From Zobellia roscoffensis (GTDB lineage: Bacteria; Bacteroidota; Bacteroidia; Flavobacteriales; Flavobacteriaceae): DNA of 64,000 bases. The notes under the pieces are model-generated. The model did no database searches and had not been told where the DNA came from. It saw nothing but the letters and a program-made list of their open reading frames with translations. The DNA is taken from positions 3,499,646 to 3,563,645 of the forward strand of contig NZ_JADDXT010000002.1 of the NCBI RefSeq assembly GCF_015330165.1, in the 5' to 3' direction. Both the position numbers and the translations under genes were made by a program. Below, piece by piece: positions 47,537-56,631 of the stretch (its first letter is position 1; the number at the start of each line of letters is the position of its first letter).

Positions 47537-47980
47537 ATGAAATATTTTTTCTTCAGCTTAATATTGCTTTTTTCATCTTGTAAAGGACAAGAGAAAAGTG
47601 TAGGAAAAGATGAAGAATCAAAGGTGGGAGACCAGTTGCAATTGGTTGAAAGTGATAATTATAGTGGTTCGGATGCTGAGGAGTTTTTAGTTATTTCCGA
47701 GATAAAGACTTTACAGAAGTTTTATTCAAATGTTAATAGAACCAGAAAACCCGGCCTTCCTATTCCACAAATAGACTTTACCAAAGAAATACTTATTATT
47801 TATTGCGCGGGGAAACAACAGAATTCTTTTGAACCTATCCTTTCTATTAAAAGTGAGACAAAGAATACGCTAGTTTTAGCAATTGAAAATAGTAATGTAA
47901 TACATACTTCAACTTCGACTACTACCCCATTTTCGATTTATAAATTACCACTTACCAAAAAGGAAATTATTCTTGAATAG
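47537..47980 (+). CDS. small lipoprotein of unknown function
   Basis: A 147-residue lipoprotein (lipobox LFSSC, Cys15) starting at ATG 47537, one base after the bshA stop. An in-frame ATG at 47516 lies inside bshA and adds seven residues before the signal peptide, so I reject it. The region IPQIDFTKEILIIYCAGKQ weakly recalls the PrcB C-terminal fold. A Ser/Thr run lies near the end. No catalytic residue can be named. It is probably translated together with bshA. Confidence 0.7.
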   Translation: MKYFFFSLILLFSSCKGQEKSVGKDEESKVGDQLQLVESDNYSGSDAEEFLVISEIKTLQKFYSNVNRTRKPGLPIPQIDFTKEILIIYCAGKQQNSFEPILSIKSETKNTLVLAIENSNVIHTSTSTTTPFSIYKLPLTKKEIILE

Positions 47981-48111
47981 CAGTATTACTAGCTGTTAAT
48001 GAAAATATAAAACTAGCGGACTACCGATTATTGTTACCGTTCAAAGCATACTTTAGGCATATTGTTTTGATAGCCATTACTTTGTGGTAAGGACACCCAA
48101 ATCTAACTGCT

Positions 48112-49290
48112 ATGAAAACTTATGCCCATTATATGGTACTTTTGCTATGCGCTTCATTCAATCTATTGCAGGCGCAAGAAGAGTTACAACTTACAAAAAA
48201 AGATAGTATTGTAAAAAGCTCATGGATGTTTGGGCTTGGTTATAATGTTGTTGATGATTCTGGAGACGTATTTGATGACTTATTTTCATATGGAGAACAA
48301 TGGAATACACTGTCTTATCCATCTAGAATAAGTATTGGACGCTATTTTAAAAGTGGAATTGGAGTTGAGGCTGTTGGTAGTTATAATAAATACAAGGTTG
48401 GGAAACTAATAGATGGTCGTATCAATCTTGAAGAATCCCATTATTATGGTTTAGATGCTCGTTTGACTTATGACTTGAATAAGTTAATAGGTGAGACAGG
48501 CTGGTTTGACCCCTATTTAGGTGTTGGAGCGGGATACACCGAAGCAGATAATGAGCCGAGAGCCACATATAATGCAGTAGTTGGTTTTAGAGCCTGGTTC
48601 TCAGATAGAATAGGGTTAGATTTAAGTTCTTCTGGAAAATGGGCAGCCAATAATGATGATGCAACTAATCATCTACAGCACGCTGTAGGGGTTGTTTACC
48701 AATTTGGCATTGAAAGAGGACTGTCTAAAAAAGGAGAAGAGAAACTGGCCTTAATAGAAGCGTTTGCTGAGAAACGTCAAAAAGAACAGGATTCAATTGC
48801 AGCTGTTCAGAGAGAGAAGGAACAAGCTAACATTGCAGCTCGTCTTGTAAAGGAAAGGGAACAAGCTCGTTTGGCTGCAGTTGAGAAAGCTAAATTAGAT
48901 GCTAAGAAACAAAAAGAGTCGAAAATAAAAAGTGAAATAGATAATTTAGGTTTTGCTTATTTTGATTTGAATTCATCTTATCTGAATTCGAAGTCGAAAT
49001 CTGTACTTGATGGTTTGGCGCAAGTATTACTTAAGTACCCTGATTTGGAATTAAAGATAACTTCCCATACAGATTCAAGGGGAGCTTCTACGTACAACGA
49101 TTGGTTGTCAGAAAGGAGGGTTGCGCGGACTAGGGATTATTTAATAAAAAAAGGCGTAGATACTCATAGACTTAAGATTGAGGCTTACGGTGAATCTCGC
49201 TTATTAAATGAATGTGATGATTCTACTTATTGTAAAGAAGAAAAACACCAAATAAATAGGCGTTCAGAATTTATTATCACCAAATTTTAG
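48112..49290 (+). CDS. OmpA-family outer membrane protein
   Basis: A 392-residue protein. The signal peptide (about 1-21) is followed by an eight-strand beta-barrel-like domain (about 35-200), a charged helical linker rich in Lys, Glu, Ala and Gln (about 205-285), and a C-terminal OmpA-like peptidoglycan-binding domain (about 285-392). That domain carries FDLNSSYLN, TSHTDSRGASTYNDWLSERRV and INRRSEFII. It likely ties the outer membrane to the cell wall. Two cysteines in ECDDSTYC may form a disulfide. Its stop lies five bases from the stop of the convergent HAD-fusion gene, with no terminator visible between. Confidence 0.92.
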   Translation: MKTYAHYMVLLLCASFNLLQAQEELQLTKKDSIVKSSWMFGLGYNVVDDSGDVFDDLFSYGEQWNTLSYPSRISIGRYFKSGIGVEAVGSYNKYKVGKLIDGRINLEESHYYGLDARLTYDLNKLIGETGWFDPYLGVGAGYTEADNEPRATYNAVVGFRAWFSDRIGLDLSSSGKWAANNDDATNHLQHAVGVVYQFGIERGLSKKGEEKLALIEAFAEKRQKEQDSIAAVQREKEQANIAARLVKEREQARLAAVEKAKLDAKKQKESKIKSEIDNLGFAYFDLNSSYLNSKSKSVLDGLAQVLLKYPDLELKITSHTDSRGASTYNDWLSERRVARTRDYLIKKGVDTHRLKIEAYGESRLLNECDDSTYCKEEKHQINRRSEFIITKF

Positions 49291-49295
49291 GATTA

Positions 49296-51347
49296 CTATG
49301 AGATAAGGCCTTTTTTAAGCCATTTTCGTTTGGCCCAAAAATTAAGTTTAATGTAGTAATATGACAGGTTCACGGGCCACGATAGCCAATAGTATCCCCT
49401 GTAATATAAGAACGGCTTAACTTTAACTAAGTAACGGAAAACCTTTTCGGGTGATTTAATAAAGGTTTTTAATAGTCCAATTTTAGATATACTTATGTGA
49501 TTAGGGTTGTACTCAAGTCCAACCTTATTCTCACCAACATTTTGGTAGAAGCCTTTTGTAATTTGTTGAATGAACTTAAGTTTCTTTCTGGTAGTAAATA
49601 TTCCCGTTCTCATAGCCATATCGGTTAGATATTCCTGAGTAACGGTTTGGGAATAATCTATGGGGCGTAGCTGGGCGAACAAGTTTTTAAATTCTGAAAA
49701 CATGTATTCTTGGATAGAACCAATATATTCGTCATAAACCTTTTTTTCGCTAGGTTCATGGTACTCAACGGTAGGAGATTTTCCCTCCTCAGCAAATTGA
49801 TATGATAAGGTACTACCATGAGGCGCTGCTAGTAATTGTTCGTAAAGTTGCCCGTTGGCCATAAGAATATCATCCGAAAAATCATGATTCGGGTATATTG
49901 AAAAATTTAGTCCGTATCTCTTGGTATCTTCTTCAATAGTATATATTTCTTTCAGTCCTAAATAGTAACCTGTAACAGGAATTTCTCTTTTAAAAAATTT
50001 ATAGATGCTTTCCTGCATAGTACCGCCCCAACCCACATCTACAAGCGCTAAACCATCTTCTCTATAGTTAGCTCCAAAGGATTCTAGATATTTTAAGAAT
50101 GCAGTTTTCTGTAATATCCTGTTCTTTTCATAGGCTTCTTGAAAAATTATGTTTTTTCTAAGGTGATCCATGGTATGCGAACTAAAAAAGTTGGCGGTAG
50201 TCTCATCTTTGTCAACAGGAATATTTTTTATAATACTGTTTTTTGTATCATCCGAAAAAGGAAACCAATCAAGAAAATGTTCTAAGGACATATCCCCGAA
50301 CTTTTTCATCAATTTCTCAAAATCTTCTTCTGCTAATGGGCGTAAAGCGAGTTGAGTAGCGGATTGCCTTGAGGCTTTAAGATAATGCGTGTGTATCTTC
50401 TCTTCACTCTGAAAAAGATTCATCTCTTGGTAACTATCGAATAATTGTTTCAAAAAATTACCTTCTCTAGCAAGAAAATAAAGGTCTTTAATGCCATTCT
50501 TTTTGGCATTGATATAAAGCCTTTCGGTAAAGAAATAAAAATGGATAATATACTCACTGAAGAGGTAATCACTTTCTAAACACTTAGATTCAATGGTATG
50601 GCACACTTTTCTGAAATCTCCTTTGTCCGAGCCAAAAAGGTTCTTTTTATTTCGGAATTTATGTGAAAAATGTTTTAAGTGTAACGAATCTATATTATGC
50701 TTGGCAGCATTGGTTACATCGCTTTTTTTATTATCACCAATCATTAATACAGATGTAGCCTCTGTGTTGGTTTTGTTTAAAACATATGGGTATAAACCTC
50801 CTCTTTCCTTACTTTCTCCAGCGGTAGCCGAAGTAAAAACATCATCAAAAAGATGTTCTATTTTATGGAATTCTAAAATTTTTGAAATTATCTTTTTAGA
50901 AAGATAAAAGTCTGAAATTAAGTAAATACGATATCCTTTTTGTTTGAAATGAGATAGAATTTTAACTAGTTCCTCATTTTTAAATTGAACTGAGGTTTCC
51001 GCAATGAAGTCGGCCTTTTCAAAAAGCAATTTAAACTTAGAAAAGGGAGTGTCACGTAGGTTATTGGAGTTTACTAGTCTTTGGTAAACCTCCTTAATAA
51101 CATCTTCGTACGTGGTTTCTAAAGTAGAACGACCTTGTTTCTTGGCAACGTATGATAAGGACTCGTTACGTATCGTAAAGAGAACCTCAGATGAGAGGCT
51201 CATGCCAAGTTCTCTAACCATAAATTTGCCCCATAAGCGTAAGGCATAATTAGGGTGTACAGTACGGTGAACTAATGTATCAAAGAAATCCGTGAAAAGA
51301 ACTTCTTTATTAGAAAACCGCGCAATTCTACGCTTCAGGTCAACCAA
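49296..51347 (-). CDS. HAD-superfamily protein with C-terminal glycan-cluster domain (COG5610-like)
   Basis: A 683-residue protein. The N-terminal HAD domain (about 10-235) has motif I in FTDFFDTLVHR, motif II in YLISDFYLS, a Lys in the ESKERGG segment, and motif IV in IGDNKKSDV. The remaining 440 residues match the region found in COG5610-type proteins of polysaccharide loci (FLAREGNFL, DVGWGGTMQESIY). Such proteins are thought to act on glycan or phosphosugar intermediates, but no reaction is established. The start is TTG at 51347, with an in-frame stop 15 bases upstream. It is the last gene of the polysaccharide cluster, 309 bases after the FemAB-like gene. Confidence 0.8.
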   Translation of the reverse strand: MVDLKRRIARFSNKEVLFTDFFDTLVHRTVHPNYALRLWGKFMVRELGMSLSSEVLFTIRNESLSYVAKKQGRSTLETTYEDVIKEVYQRLVNSNNLRDTPFSKFKLLFEKADFIAETSVQFKNEELVKILSHFKQKGYRIYLISDFYLSKKIISKILEFHKIEHLFDDVFTSATAGESKERGGLYPYVLNKTNTEATSVLMIGDNKKSDVTNAAKHNIDSLHLKHFSHKFRNKKNLFGSDKGDFRKVCHTIESKCLESDYLFSEYIIHFYFFTERLYINAKKNGIKDLYFLAREGNFLKQLFDSYQEMNLFQSEEKIHTHYLKASRQSATQLALRPLAEEDFEKLMKKFGDMSLEHFLDWFPFSDDTKNSIIKNIPVDKDETTANFFSSHTMDHLRKNIIFQEAYEKNRILQKTAFLKYLESFGANYREDGLALVDVGWGGTMQESIYKFFKREIPVTGYYLGLKEIYTIEEDTKRYGLNFSIYPNHDFSDDILMANGQLYEQLLAAPHGSTLSYQFAEEGKSPTVEYHEPSEKKVYDEYIGSIQEYMFSEFKNLFAQLRPIDYSQTVTQEYLTDMAMRTGIFTTRKKLKFIQQITKGFYQNVGENKVGLEYNPNHISISKIGLLKTFIKSPEKVFRYLVKVKPFLYYRGYYWLSWPVNLSYYYIKLNFWAKRKWLKKGLIS

Positions 51348-51656
51348 GGGGAGTTTATTTTAAGTAAGTTAAATTCTCTATTAGAAAAAATTTAACGGAT
51401 AAACAGGAGAAAAATTATCGGTGACTTATGATAGATTGAAAGAATAATATCTTCTTTTAGCTCTGCGAACCATACTTTTAGGCTCGACTTTGGGGACTTA
51501 TTTTTTATTTCAGCCACGGTGCTCTCGTTTACGGGGTTTAACTGCGAATATATACGACGAAGTACAGTGTTCGGACGTTTTTTAAGGAAATATTAAGAAA
51601 ATACTCGACGAACAGCAAAATGAGACAAAAACAGGTGGTTTTTTTACATAGTTATA
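51348..51656. other. 309-base gap with a possible small open frame
   Basis: On the minus strand a frame stays open from 51592 to a stop at 51392 (66 codons). It has protein-like composition, reading about FLKKRPNTVLRR at its start and ending SPIIFLLFIR. There is no ATG; a GTG at 51517 would give 41 residues (MAEIKNKSPKSSLKVW...). It could be a small gene, the remnant of a degraded gene or chance. No terminator or -7 box was found in this gap. Confidence 0.3.
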
Positions 51657-52838
51657 TCAAAAGGATGAACTATTAGAAGTATAAGATAGCATAGCTTTAC
51701 TCTTTTTTCCTATAACTAAGTAAGATTTTGAAGTGTCTAAAATGGCGTAAACTGTAATTTCTGATTCATTTTCGTCACTTTCGTAAAGGAAATCGTAAAT
51801 AGTTCGTCTTAGGAAATTGAATTTCATAGATTTATAATCTATGGATTCAGTATTTTTAATTTCTGTATTAAAAGGGATTTTATTGTATTTAATTCTATGA
51901 GAATCTTCGGCTGTATTTTTTGAATTATTTTGTTTAGTTCGGTAGGCGTGATATTTTTCAATAAGACCTTTTTCTCGGACGTATTGTTTTAAGGCCTTCA
52001 ATAAGTAGTATGATGTAGCCTTTAATCTTCCGGCAAACGATTTTTTTAAGAAAAAGATTTCATGATGGTAATCGTAAACCGTATTACACCAACGTCTTTT
52101 CCAATAAAAATCACCTTTTGAAAAAGTGATGAATTTTATTTTGTTGGTAATACACCATTCTATTTGTTTCATCAAATCTGTATAGCCTGTGTTGAACTTA
52201 GAATAGTCAATATTATAGGTGCGTATATATTGAAAAATCACATTTTTCATGTGAAAATTAAGGCAAATGTCAATGGGTGTTTTACCGTTATATATAACAT
52301 AGAACGAAGCCTTCCTGTCTAAAATCATTTGGTAAACATTAGCTCTGTAAAAGTTTTGTGTAGCTAGGTTAATGTTGTGCTTGATTCCTTTTTCCAGTGA
52401 GCGCAATTCCAAAAGACGATAGAATTCATTCATGATAAAATCATACTCGGACTTATCTATTGCGCCAAAATACATTTCATAGCGAATATTAAAACATTGC
52501 TCTAGCTTTTTTTGCTCGCGACGGAGTTTATAGCGACTGGTTTTTCCAAATCTCTCATTAAGGTAATCTGGGAGTGACTTTACATTTTCAAAATTAATGA
52601 GAAAGCCTGGATATTGCTTTATGCTGTAACAACCCATTGTTTTGGGTAGTTCATCTTTGGTTACCGTAAAATAACTTGGAATATCCTCAACCACAAAAGA
52701 TGAGGCCGGTAGTTGAAACCTTTCCCCTTTTCGATTTTCAAAGACTTGCTCCTGTGTGTAACTGTTCAGCAACCCCTTATAATAAGATGGTAAGCTTTCC
52801 TTTGTATATGCGCTAAAAAAAAAGTTTAATGAATTCAT
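51657..52838 (-). CDS. FemAB/GNAT-like acyl- or aminoacyl-transferase (paralog A)
   Basis: A 393-residue protein of the GNAT-fold, FemAB-related group found in polysaccharide clusters. Segments typical of this group are KQYPGF, FGKTSRYKLRREQKK, ASFYVIYNGKTPID, and FITFSKGDFYWKRRW near the C-terminal GNAT half. It shares these with the 414-residue protein at 55375-56619 and is clearly its paralog. It lies 19 bases after the SGNH gene and closes a compact block with the acetylation genes. Transfer of an acetyl, acyl or aminoacyl group to a sugar precursor is the likely role; which one cannot be told. Confidence 0.75.
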   Translation of the reverse strand: MNSLNFFFSAYTKESLPSYYKGLLNSYTQEQVFENRKGERFQLPASSFVVEDIPSYFTVTKDELPKTMGCYSIKQYPGFLINFENVKSLPDYLNERFGKTSRYKLRREQKKLEQCFNIRYEMYFGAIDKSEYDFIMNEFYRLLELRSLEKGIKHNINLATQNFYRANVYQMILDRKASFYVIYNGKTPIDICLNFHMKNVIFQYIRTYNIDYSKFNTGYTDLMKQIEWCITNKIKFITFSKGDFYWKRRWCNTVYDYHHEIFFLKKSFAGRLKATSYYLLKALKQYVREKGLIEKYHAYRTKQNNSKNTAEDSHRIKYNKIPFNTEIKNTESIDYKSMKFNFLRRTIYDFLYESDENESEITVYAILDTSKSYLVIGKKSKAMLSYTSNSSSF

Positions 52839-52857
52839 GTATAGGGTTAGGAGGCAC

Positions 52858-53850
52858 TCACTCAGATGTAATAGGTAAAGGCTTAGGCGTCTTGTTTTCT
52901 TTTAAATAGTAGGCTAATTCTTTAGCTATCAATGCTCTCCCATGCGAGTTCCAGTGATGGTCATATATAAGCGTGGTTGGTTTTTTAGAGTTTTCAAAAC
53001 TAATAGAAAAATCTATATACCTAATATTATTCTTTCTGCAAAACTCTAGGAAACGTTCACTGGTTTTTCTGGTGTCCAGAAGTAAGCTTGTTTTACTTTT
53101 ATTAAACCCATAGAGTTTAATTAGGTTTTGGAAATTTGCGATTCGCTTTTCATCAATTTTTAATTGTTCTTCTTCATTATCTTTTAATTCGTTGGTTTTG
53201 TATGCGTTATGTGTATCATTAAAGGCTACACCACCCTGAGCTAGTTTTTTTAAGGGCTCTACAATTCCTATTTTACTTCCGTAGGCCAATAATTTAATAT
53301 TGTCCCGTATTTTGAATACGGTAGAGGAGAGCATCTTAATGCGGCCTTTATTGGGTTCATAAACCCCACGACCTAAATCATTCTCATAATTTAGGTATAG
53401 AACAATTTTATTTATCAGCTGAAAATCTTTTTCGTAGGCATAAACTAAATGCATTTGGTTGGCTAAATCATAACCTGCGTAACCGTACTCGTAAACCTCT
53501 ATATTATCTGTTTGGTTTTCAATTTGCTTGCCAATAGAGTTGGAAAAGTCTTGGTGAAATCCTTCAATGAAAGAATCGCCAATGAGCGCCATTTCAAATT
53601 TATTTGCAGAGGGCGTAAACTCTCGGAAAGAATTAAAACCAGCTTTATTGATATGGAATTTTGAAAAGTTCTGATTTCTGTTACCTGTAACCGCGTATCC
53701 GTCATGGTTGGGCACCCGTTTTTCTACGCCATATTCATCAATAAAACGAGGAGGGTCTTCTGTATATAGGTGAAACACTCTAACAATCCCTTCAAGTAAA
53801 AGAAGGATTAAAAGAATATAAATAATCGTTTTTAGAATAAATTTTTTCAT
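52858..53850 (-). CDS. SGNH/AlgJ-AlgX-like acetyltransferase component
   Basis: A 330-residue protein with an N-terminal membrane anchor (about 5-25) and an extracytoplasmic SGNH-fold domain. The nucleophile block is GDSFIEG (91-97), and the Asp-His pair is in DHHWNSHG (about 304-311), like the DxHW motif of AlgX/AlgJ. It lies five bases after the AlgI-like MBOAT gene. Together they resemble the alginate-type system in which the MBOAT protein moves acetyl groups across the membrane and the SGNH protein places them on the polymer. The polymer here is unknown. Confidence 0.82.
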   Translation of the reverse strand: MKKFILKTIIYILLILLLLEGIVRVFHLYTEDPPRFIDEYGVEKRVPNHDGYAVTGNRNQNFSKFHINKAGFNSFREFTPSANKFEMALIGDSFIEGFHQDFSNSIGKQIENQTDNIEVYEYGYAGYDLANQMHLVYAYEKDFQLINKIVLYLNYENDLGRGVYEPNKGRIKMLSSTVFKIRDNIKLLAYGSKIGIVEPLKKLAQGGVAFNDTHNAYKTNELKDNEEEQLKIDEKRIANFQNLIKLYGFNKSKTSLLLDTRKTSERFLEFCRKNNIRYIDFSISFENSKKPTTLIYDHHWNSHGRALIAKELAYYLKENKTPKPLPITSE

Positions 53851-53855
53851 CTCAA

Positions 53856-55310
53856 TTAAAATTGAAAATAAATAAATGAACGATTTACACCATCGTCATA
53901 AAATAATAGAATACTCATGACTACTAGTGCATACAATAGGAACCGGACTATAGGTGAGCTAAATTTAAAAGGATCGCGCTCATCTCTTCGTATTAGGTAT
54001 TCATAAATAGTGAACAACGCTATCAGTAAATAAAAGTCGAACATTCTATACCCCGTTGGGTGCATATAGGGTTCATAGCTAAAGTTATTTTTAATTTGCC
54101 CGATAAATTCAAATGATGAAGATAGGGTAGGCGACCTAAAAAATATTCTTGAAAATGTTACTAGAAAGAAGGTTAGAAGTACTTGAAATACCTCGGTAAT
54201 ACTAGGAAGCCATGTTTTTTCTGCAATAACATTATCGGCATAAACTCTATTTCTTCCCATTAAAAATACAGGGATATAGAGCAGTGCGTGAATACCGCCC
54301 CAGAAAACAAACGTCCAGTTTGCTCCGTGCCAAAGGCCACTTACCAAGAAAATCACCGAAATATTTCTCAGGGATTTTAACTTACTTACCCTTGAACCAC
54401 CCATTGGAATATAAAGGTAGTGCCGAAACCAGGTACTGAGCGATACATGCCATCGTTGCCAATACTCTGCAATATTTCGTGAGAAGTTGGGGAATTTAAA
54501 GTTGGACATAAGCTCTACACCAAAGAGTTTAGCGGTACCTATTGCAATGTCCGTATACCCACTGAAATCTCCATACACCTGAAAGCTAAAAAGAGACACG
54601 CCTAAAATTAGAGTAGAGGCAGGGTAATCTGTGTAATTAGTGAAAATATCGTCTACTATTGGTGCTAAAGAATCGGCGATAACAAGTTTTTTGAAAAAGC
54701 CCCACAGAATTAGTTTTAAACCACTTGTGGCTTGTTCATATTTGAATACACGACGTGTATTGATCTGACTTAATAAGTTTGAAGCTCTCTCAATTGGCCC
54801 TGCAACAAGTTGGGGAAAGAAAGCTACGAAAGCCGCAAATGAAACAAAATTGGTTGTAGGCTTTAATTTCTTATAGTATATGTCGAATGAATAGGACATG
54901 GTTTGAAATGTATAGAACGAAATACCTACAGGCAGTATAATACGAAGCGTCCAGACACTTTTCATATTGTAGCCTAGTGCATTTACAGATTCTATAAAGG
55001 AATCGATAAAGAAATTGAAATATTTAAAGAAACCTAAAAGCCCTAAGTTAAAGGCAACACTGACCCATAACCAGTATTTGGCTTTCTGGTTGTTATCTTG
55101 ATTTTTGAATACTTGCTGACCAACCAAAAAATCAAGAACGGTACTTAGAAAAATTAAAATAAGAAAACGCCAATCCCACCAGCCATAAAAGACATAACTG
55201 GCAACGATGACCAATAGATTTTGAATCTTCAGGCTCTTCTTGAAAACGAACCAGTACAACACAAATACCACTGGAAGAAAAATCAAAAAATCAAGCGAAT
55301 TGAAAAGCAC
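53856..55310 (-). CDS. MBOAT family O-acyltransferase (AlgI/DltB-like)
   Basis: A 484-residue polytopic membrane protein with ten or more hydrophobic segments. AlgI-branch features are the N-terminus LFNSLDFLIFLP, SFYTFQTMSYSFDIYY, PQLVAGPIERA, RNIAEYWQRWHVSLSTWFRHYLYIP in its first part, and the catalytic His in SGLWHGANW (about 328). The start is GTG at 55310, giving the usual family N-terminus. It transfers acyl groups, probably acetyl, across the inner membrane for polysaccharide O-acetylation with the SGNH protein encoded next. It is 64 bases after the FemAB-like paralog B gene. Confidence 0.92.
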   Translation of the reverse strand: MLFNSLDFLIFLPVVFVLYWFVFKKSLKIQNLLVIVASYVFYGWWDWRFLILIFLSTVLDFLVGQQVFKNQDNNQKAKYWLWVSVAFNLGLLGFFKYFNFFIDSFIESVNALGYNMKSVWTLRIILPVGISFYTFQTMSYSFDIYYKKLKPTTNFVSFAAFVAFFPQLVAGPIERASNLLSQINTRRVFKYEQATSGLKLILWGFFKKLVIADSLAPIVDDIFTNYTDYPASTLILGVSLFSFQVYGDFSGYTDIAIGTAKLFGVELMSNFKFPNFSRNIAEYWQRWHVSLSTWFRHYLYIPMGGSRVSKLKSLRNISVIFLVSGLWHGANWTFVFWGGIHALLYIPVFLMGRNRVYADNVIAEKTWLPSITEVFQVLLTFFLVTFSRIFFRSPTLSSSFEFIGQIKNNFSYEPYMHPTGYRMFDFYLLIALFTIYEYLIRRDERDPFKFSSPIVRFLLYALVVMSILLFYDDGVNRSFIYFQF

Positions 55311-55374
55311 TTTTGTTTAATTTTAGTTAAAATTATTCTTTGCTACATATTAATCTAAATGAACTGAAATGAAA

Positions 55375-56619
55375 CTAGTTGGTGGAGACCCTTACTTTTT
55401 TAGCCTTTCCAATAAAATAGTATTGGTCTGTAGTATCAGTTAAAGTCTTAAGGTTAATAGAACATTCATCGTTTAGATATAAAAACTCAAATGCTAAGGT
55501 CTTTATTTTATGATTTTCGGATAAGTTTAAATCGATTTCAGTAAGTCCTTTTGGAATAGACTCTGAAGAGATATCCTCAAATTTAAATTGGGTTTCTAAA
55601 GTGGGAGTTTCAGTTTTACGATTCTTAAGTTTATAAGTAAGACGATGCAATCTTTCATTTACATTTTTATCGCGTAGTTTTTGTTTAAAATCAAAAAAGG
55701 ATTTCAAACCTATAGCCAATGTTTTAGCTTTAAACGAAGCGGAATCATATAAAATGTGATATTCAAAGTCATAGGTTTTATTAGACCACCTTGTTTTATA
55801 ATCAAAGTATCCTTTTGAAAAATCAAAAAAATCTATTTTTTCGGATATGCAATACTCAATGAGTTTCATAATGGTAACAGAGCCCAAATGAAATTTGGCA
55901 TAATCTATATCAAAAACGGTAATAGCATCAAAAAGAATGTTTTCTGAATGATAATTTAGTGTAACCCCAATTGGTGTACTACCATCATAAATTACGAATA
56001 AAGAAGCTTTGTTCTCGAGTATCAAAGGATAGGCAACATCATAATAAAATTGCCATTCCTTAGGGTCTAGATTGTTGTTGGTTATTTGCTTGTCATCAAA
56101 ACGTTTAGTGAGCAGTTTTTTGAAAGAATCAAAAACTGCGTCGTATTCATCTTTTGAGATTTCACCACTATACATCTTGTACGATACTTCAAAACAAGCT
56201 TCAAATCGTTTTTTATACTTATTTAATTTGTACCTACTACTTTTGCTAAATGTAGAGAGCATGTACTCATTAAAGTTATTGTATTGGCCTAGTTCTATTC
56301 CAAAGCCTGGATACTGCTTTGATTTGTGTATTTTTAATGTTGAACCAGAAGGTGTGAACGAATTTATATTGAAATACCTGGGTACATCATAAATTAGAAA
56401 CACCTTTTTTTTATAGTCTTCTGAATTTTTAGGGGCTAGACTATAGTTCATACCCTTGGTAAGGGTTTTTCCTAAATTAACATGAAGCGGTAAACTTGTA
56501 TGTTTGTAAAAGCCAATATTTTTAAGGAAGTCTAACTTCAGGGCCTTTCTTCCTTGGTCAAAATGCTTTGACCAAATAGAGGTGTAAGTATCGGATAGAA
56601 ATGGATTATTCTTTACCAA
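55375..56619 (-). CDS. FemAB/GNAT-like acyl- or aminoacyl-transferase (paralog B)
   Basis: A 414-residue GNAT-fold protein. It shares KQYPGF, FSKSSRYKL, ASLFVIYDGSTPIG and FFDFSKGYFDYKTRW with paralog A at 51657-52838 in the same order and spacing. The start is TTG at 56619, 12 bases after the third transferase gene, so the two are co-transcribed; an ATG further in is possible. Like its paralog it probably modifies a sugar or lipid-linked intermediate. The donor and acceptor are unknown. Confidence 0.75.
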   Translation of the reverse strand: MVKNNPFLSDTYTSIWSKHFDQGRKALKLDFLKNIGFYKHTSLPLHVNLGKTLTKGMNYSLAPKNSEDYKKKVFLIYDVPRYFNINSFTPSGSTLKIHKSKQYPGFGIELGQYNNFNEYMLSTFSKSSRYKLNKYKKRFEACFEVSYKMYSGEISKDEYDAVFDSFKKLLTKRFDDKQITNNNLDPKEWQFYYDVAYPLILENKASLFVIYDGSTPIGVTLNYHSENILFDAITVFDIDYAKFHLGSVTIMKLIEYCISEKIDFFDFSKGYFDYKTRWSNKTYDFEYHILYDSASFKAKTLAIGLKSFFDFKQKLRDKNVNERLHRLTYKLKNRKTETPTLETQFKFEDISSESIPKGLTEIDLNLSENHKIKTLAFEFLYLNDECSINLKTLTDTTDQYYFIGKAKKVRVSTN

Positions 56620-56631
56620 AAGAAATTAAAA

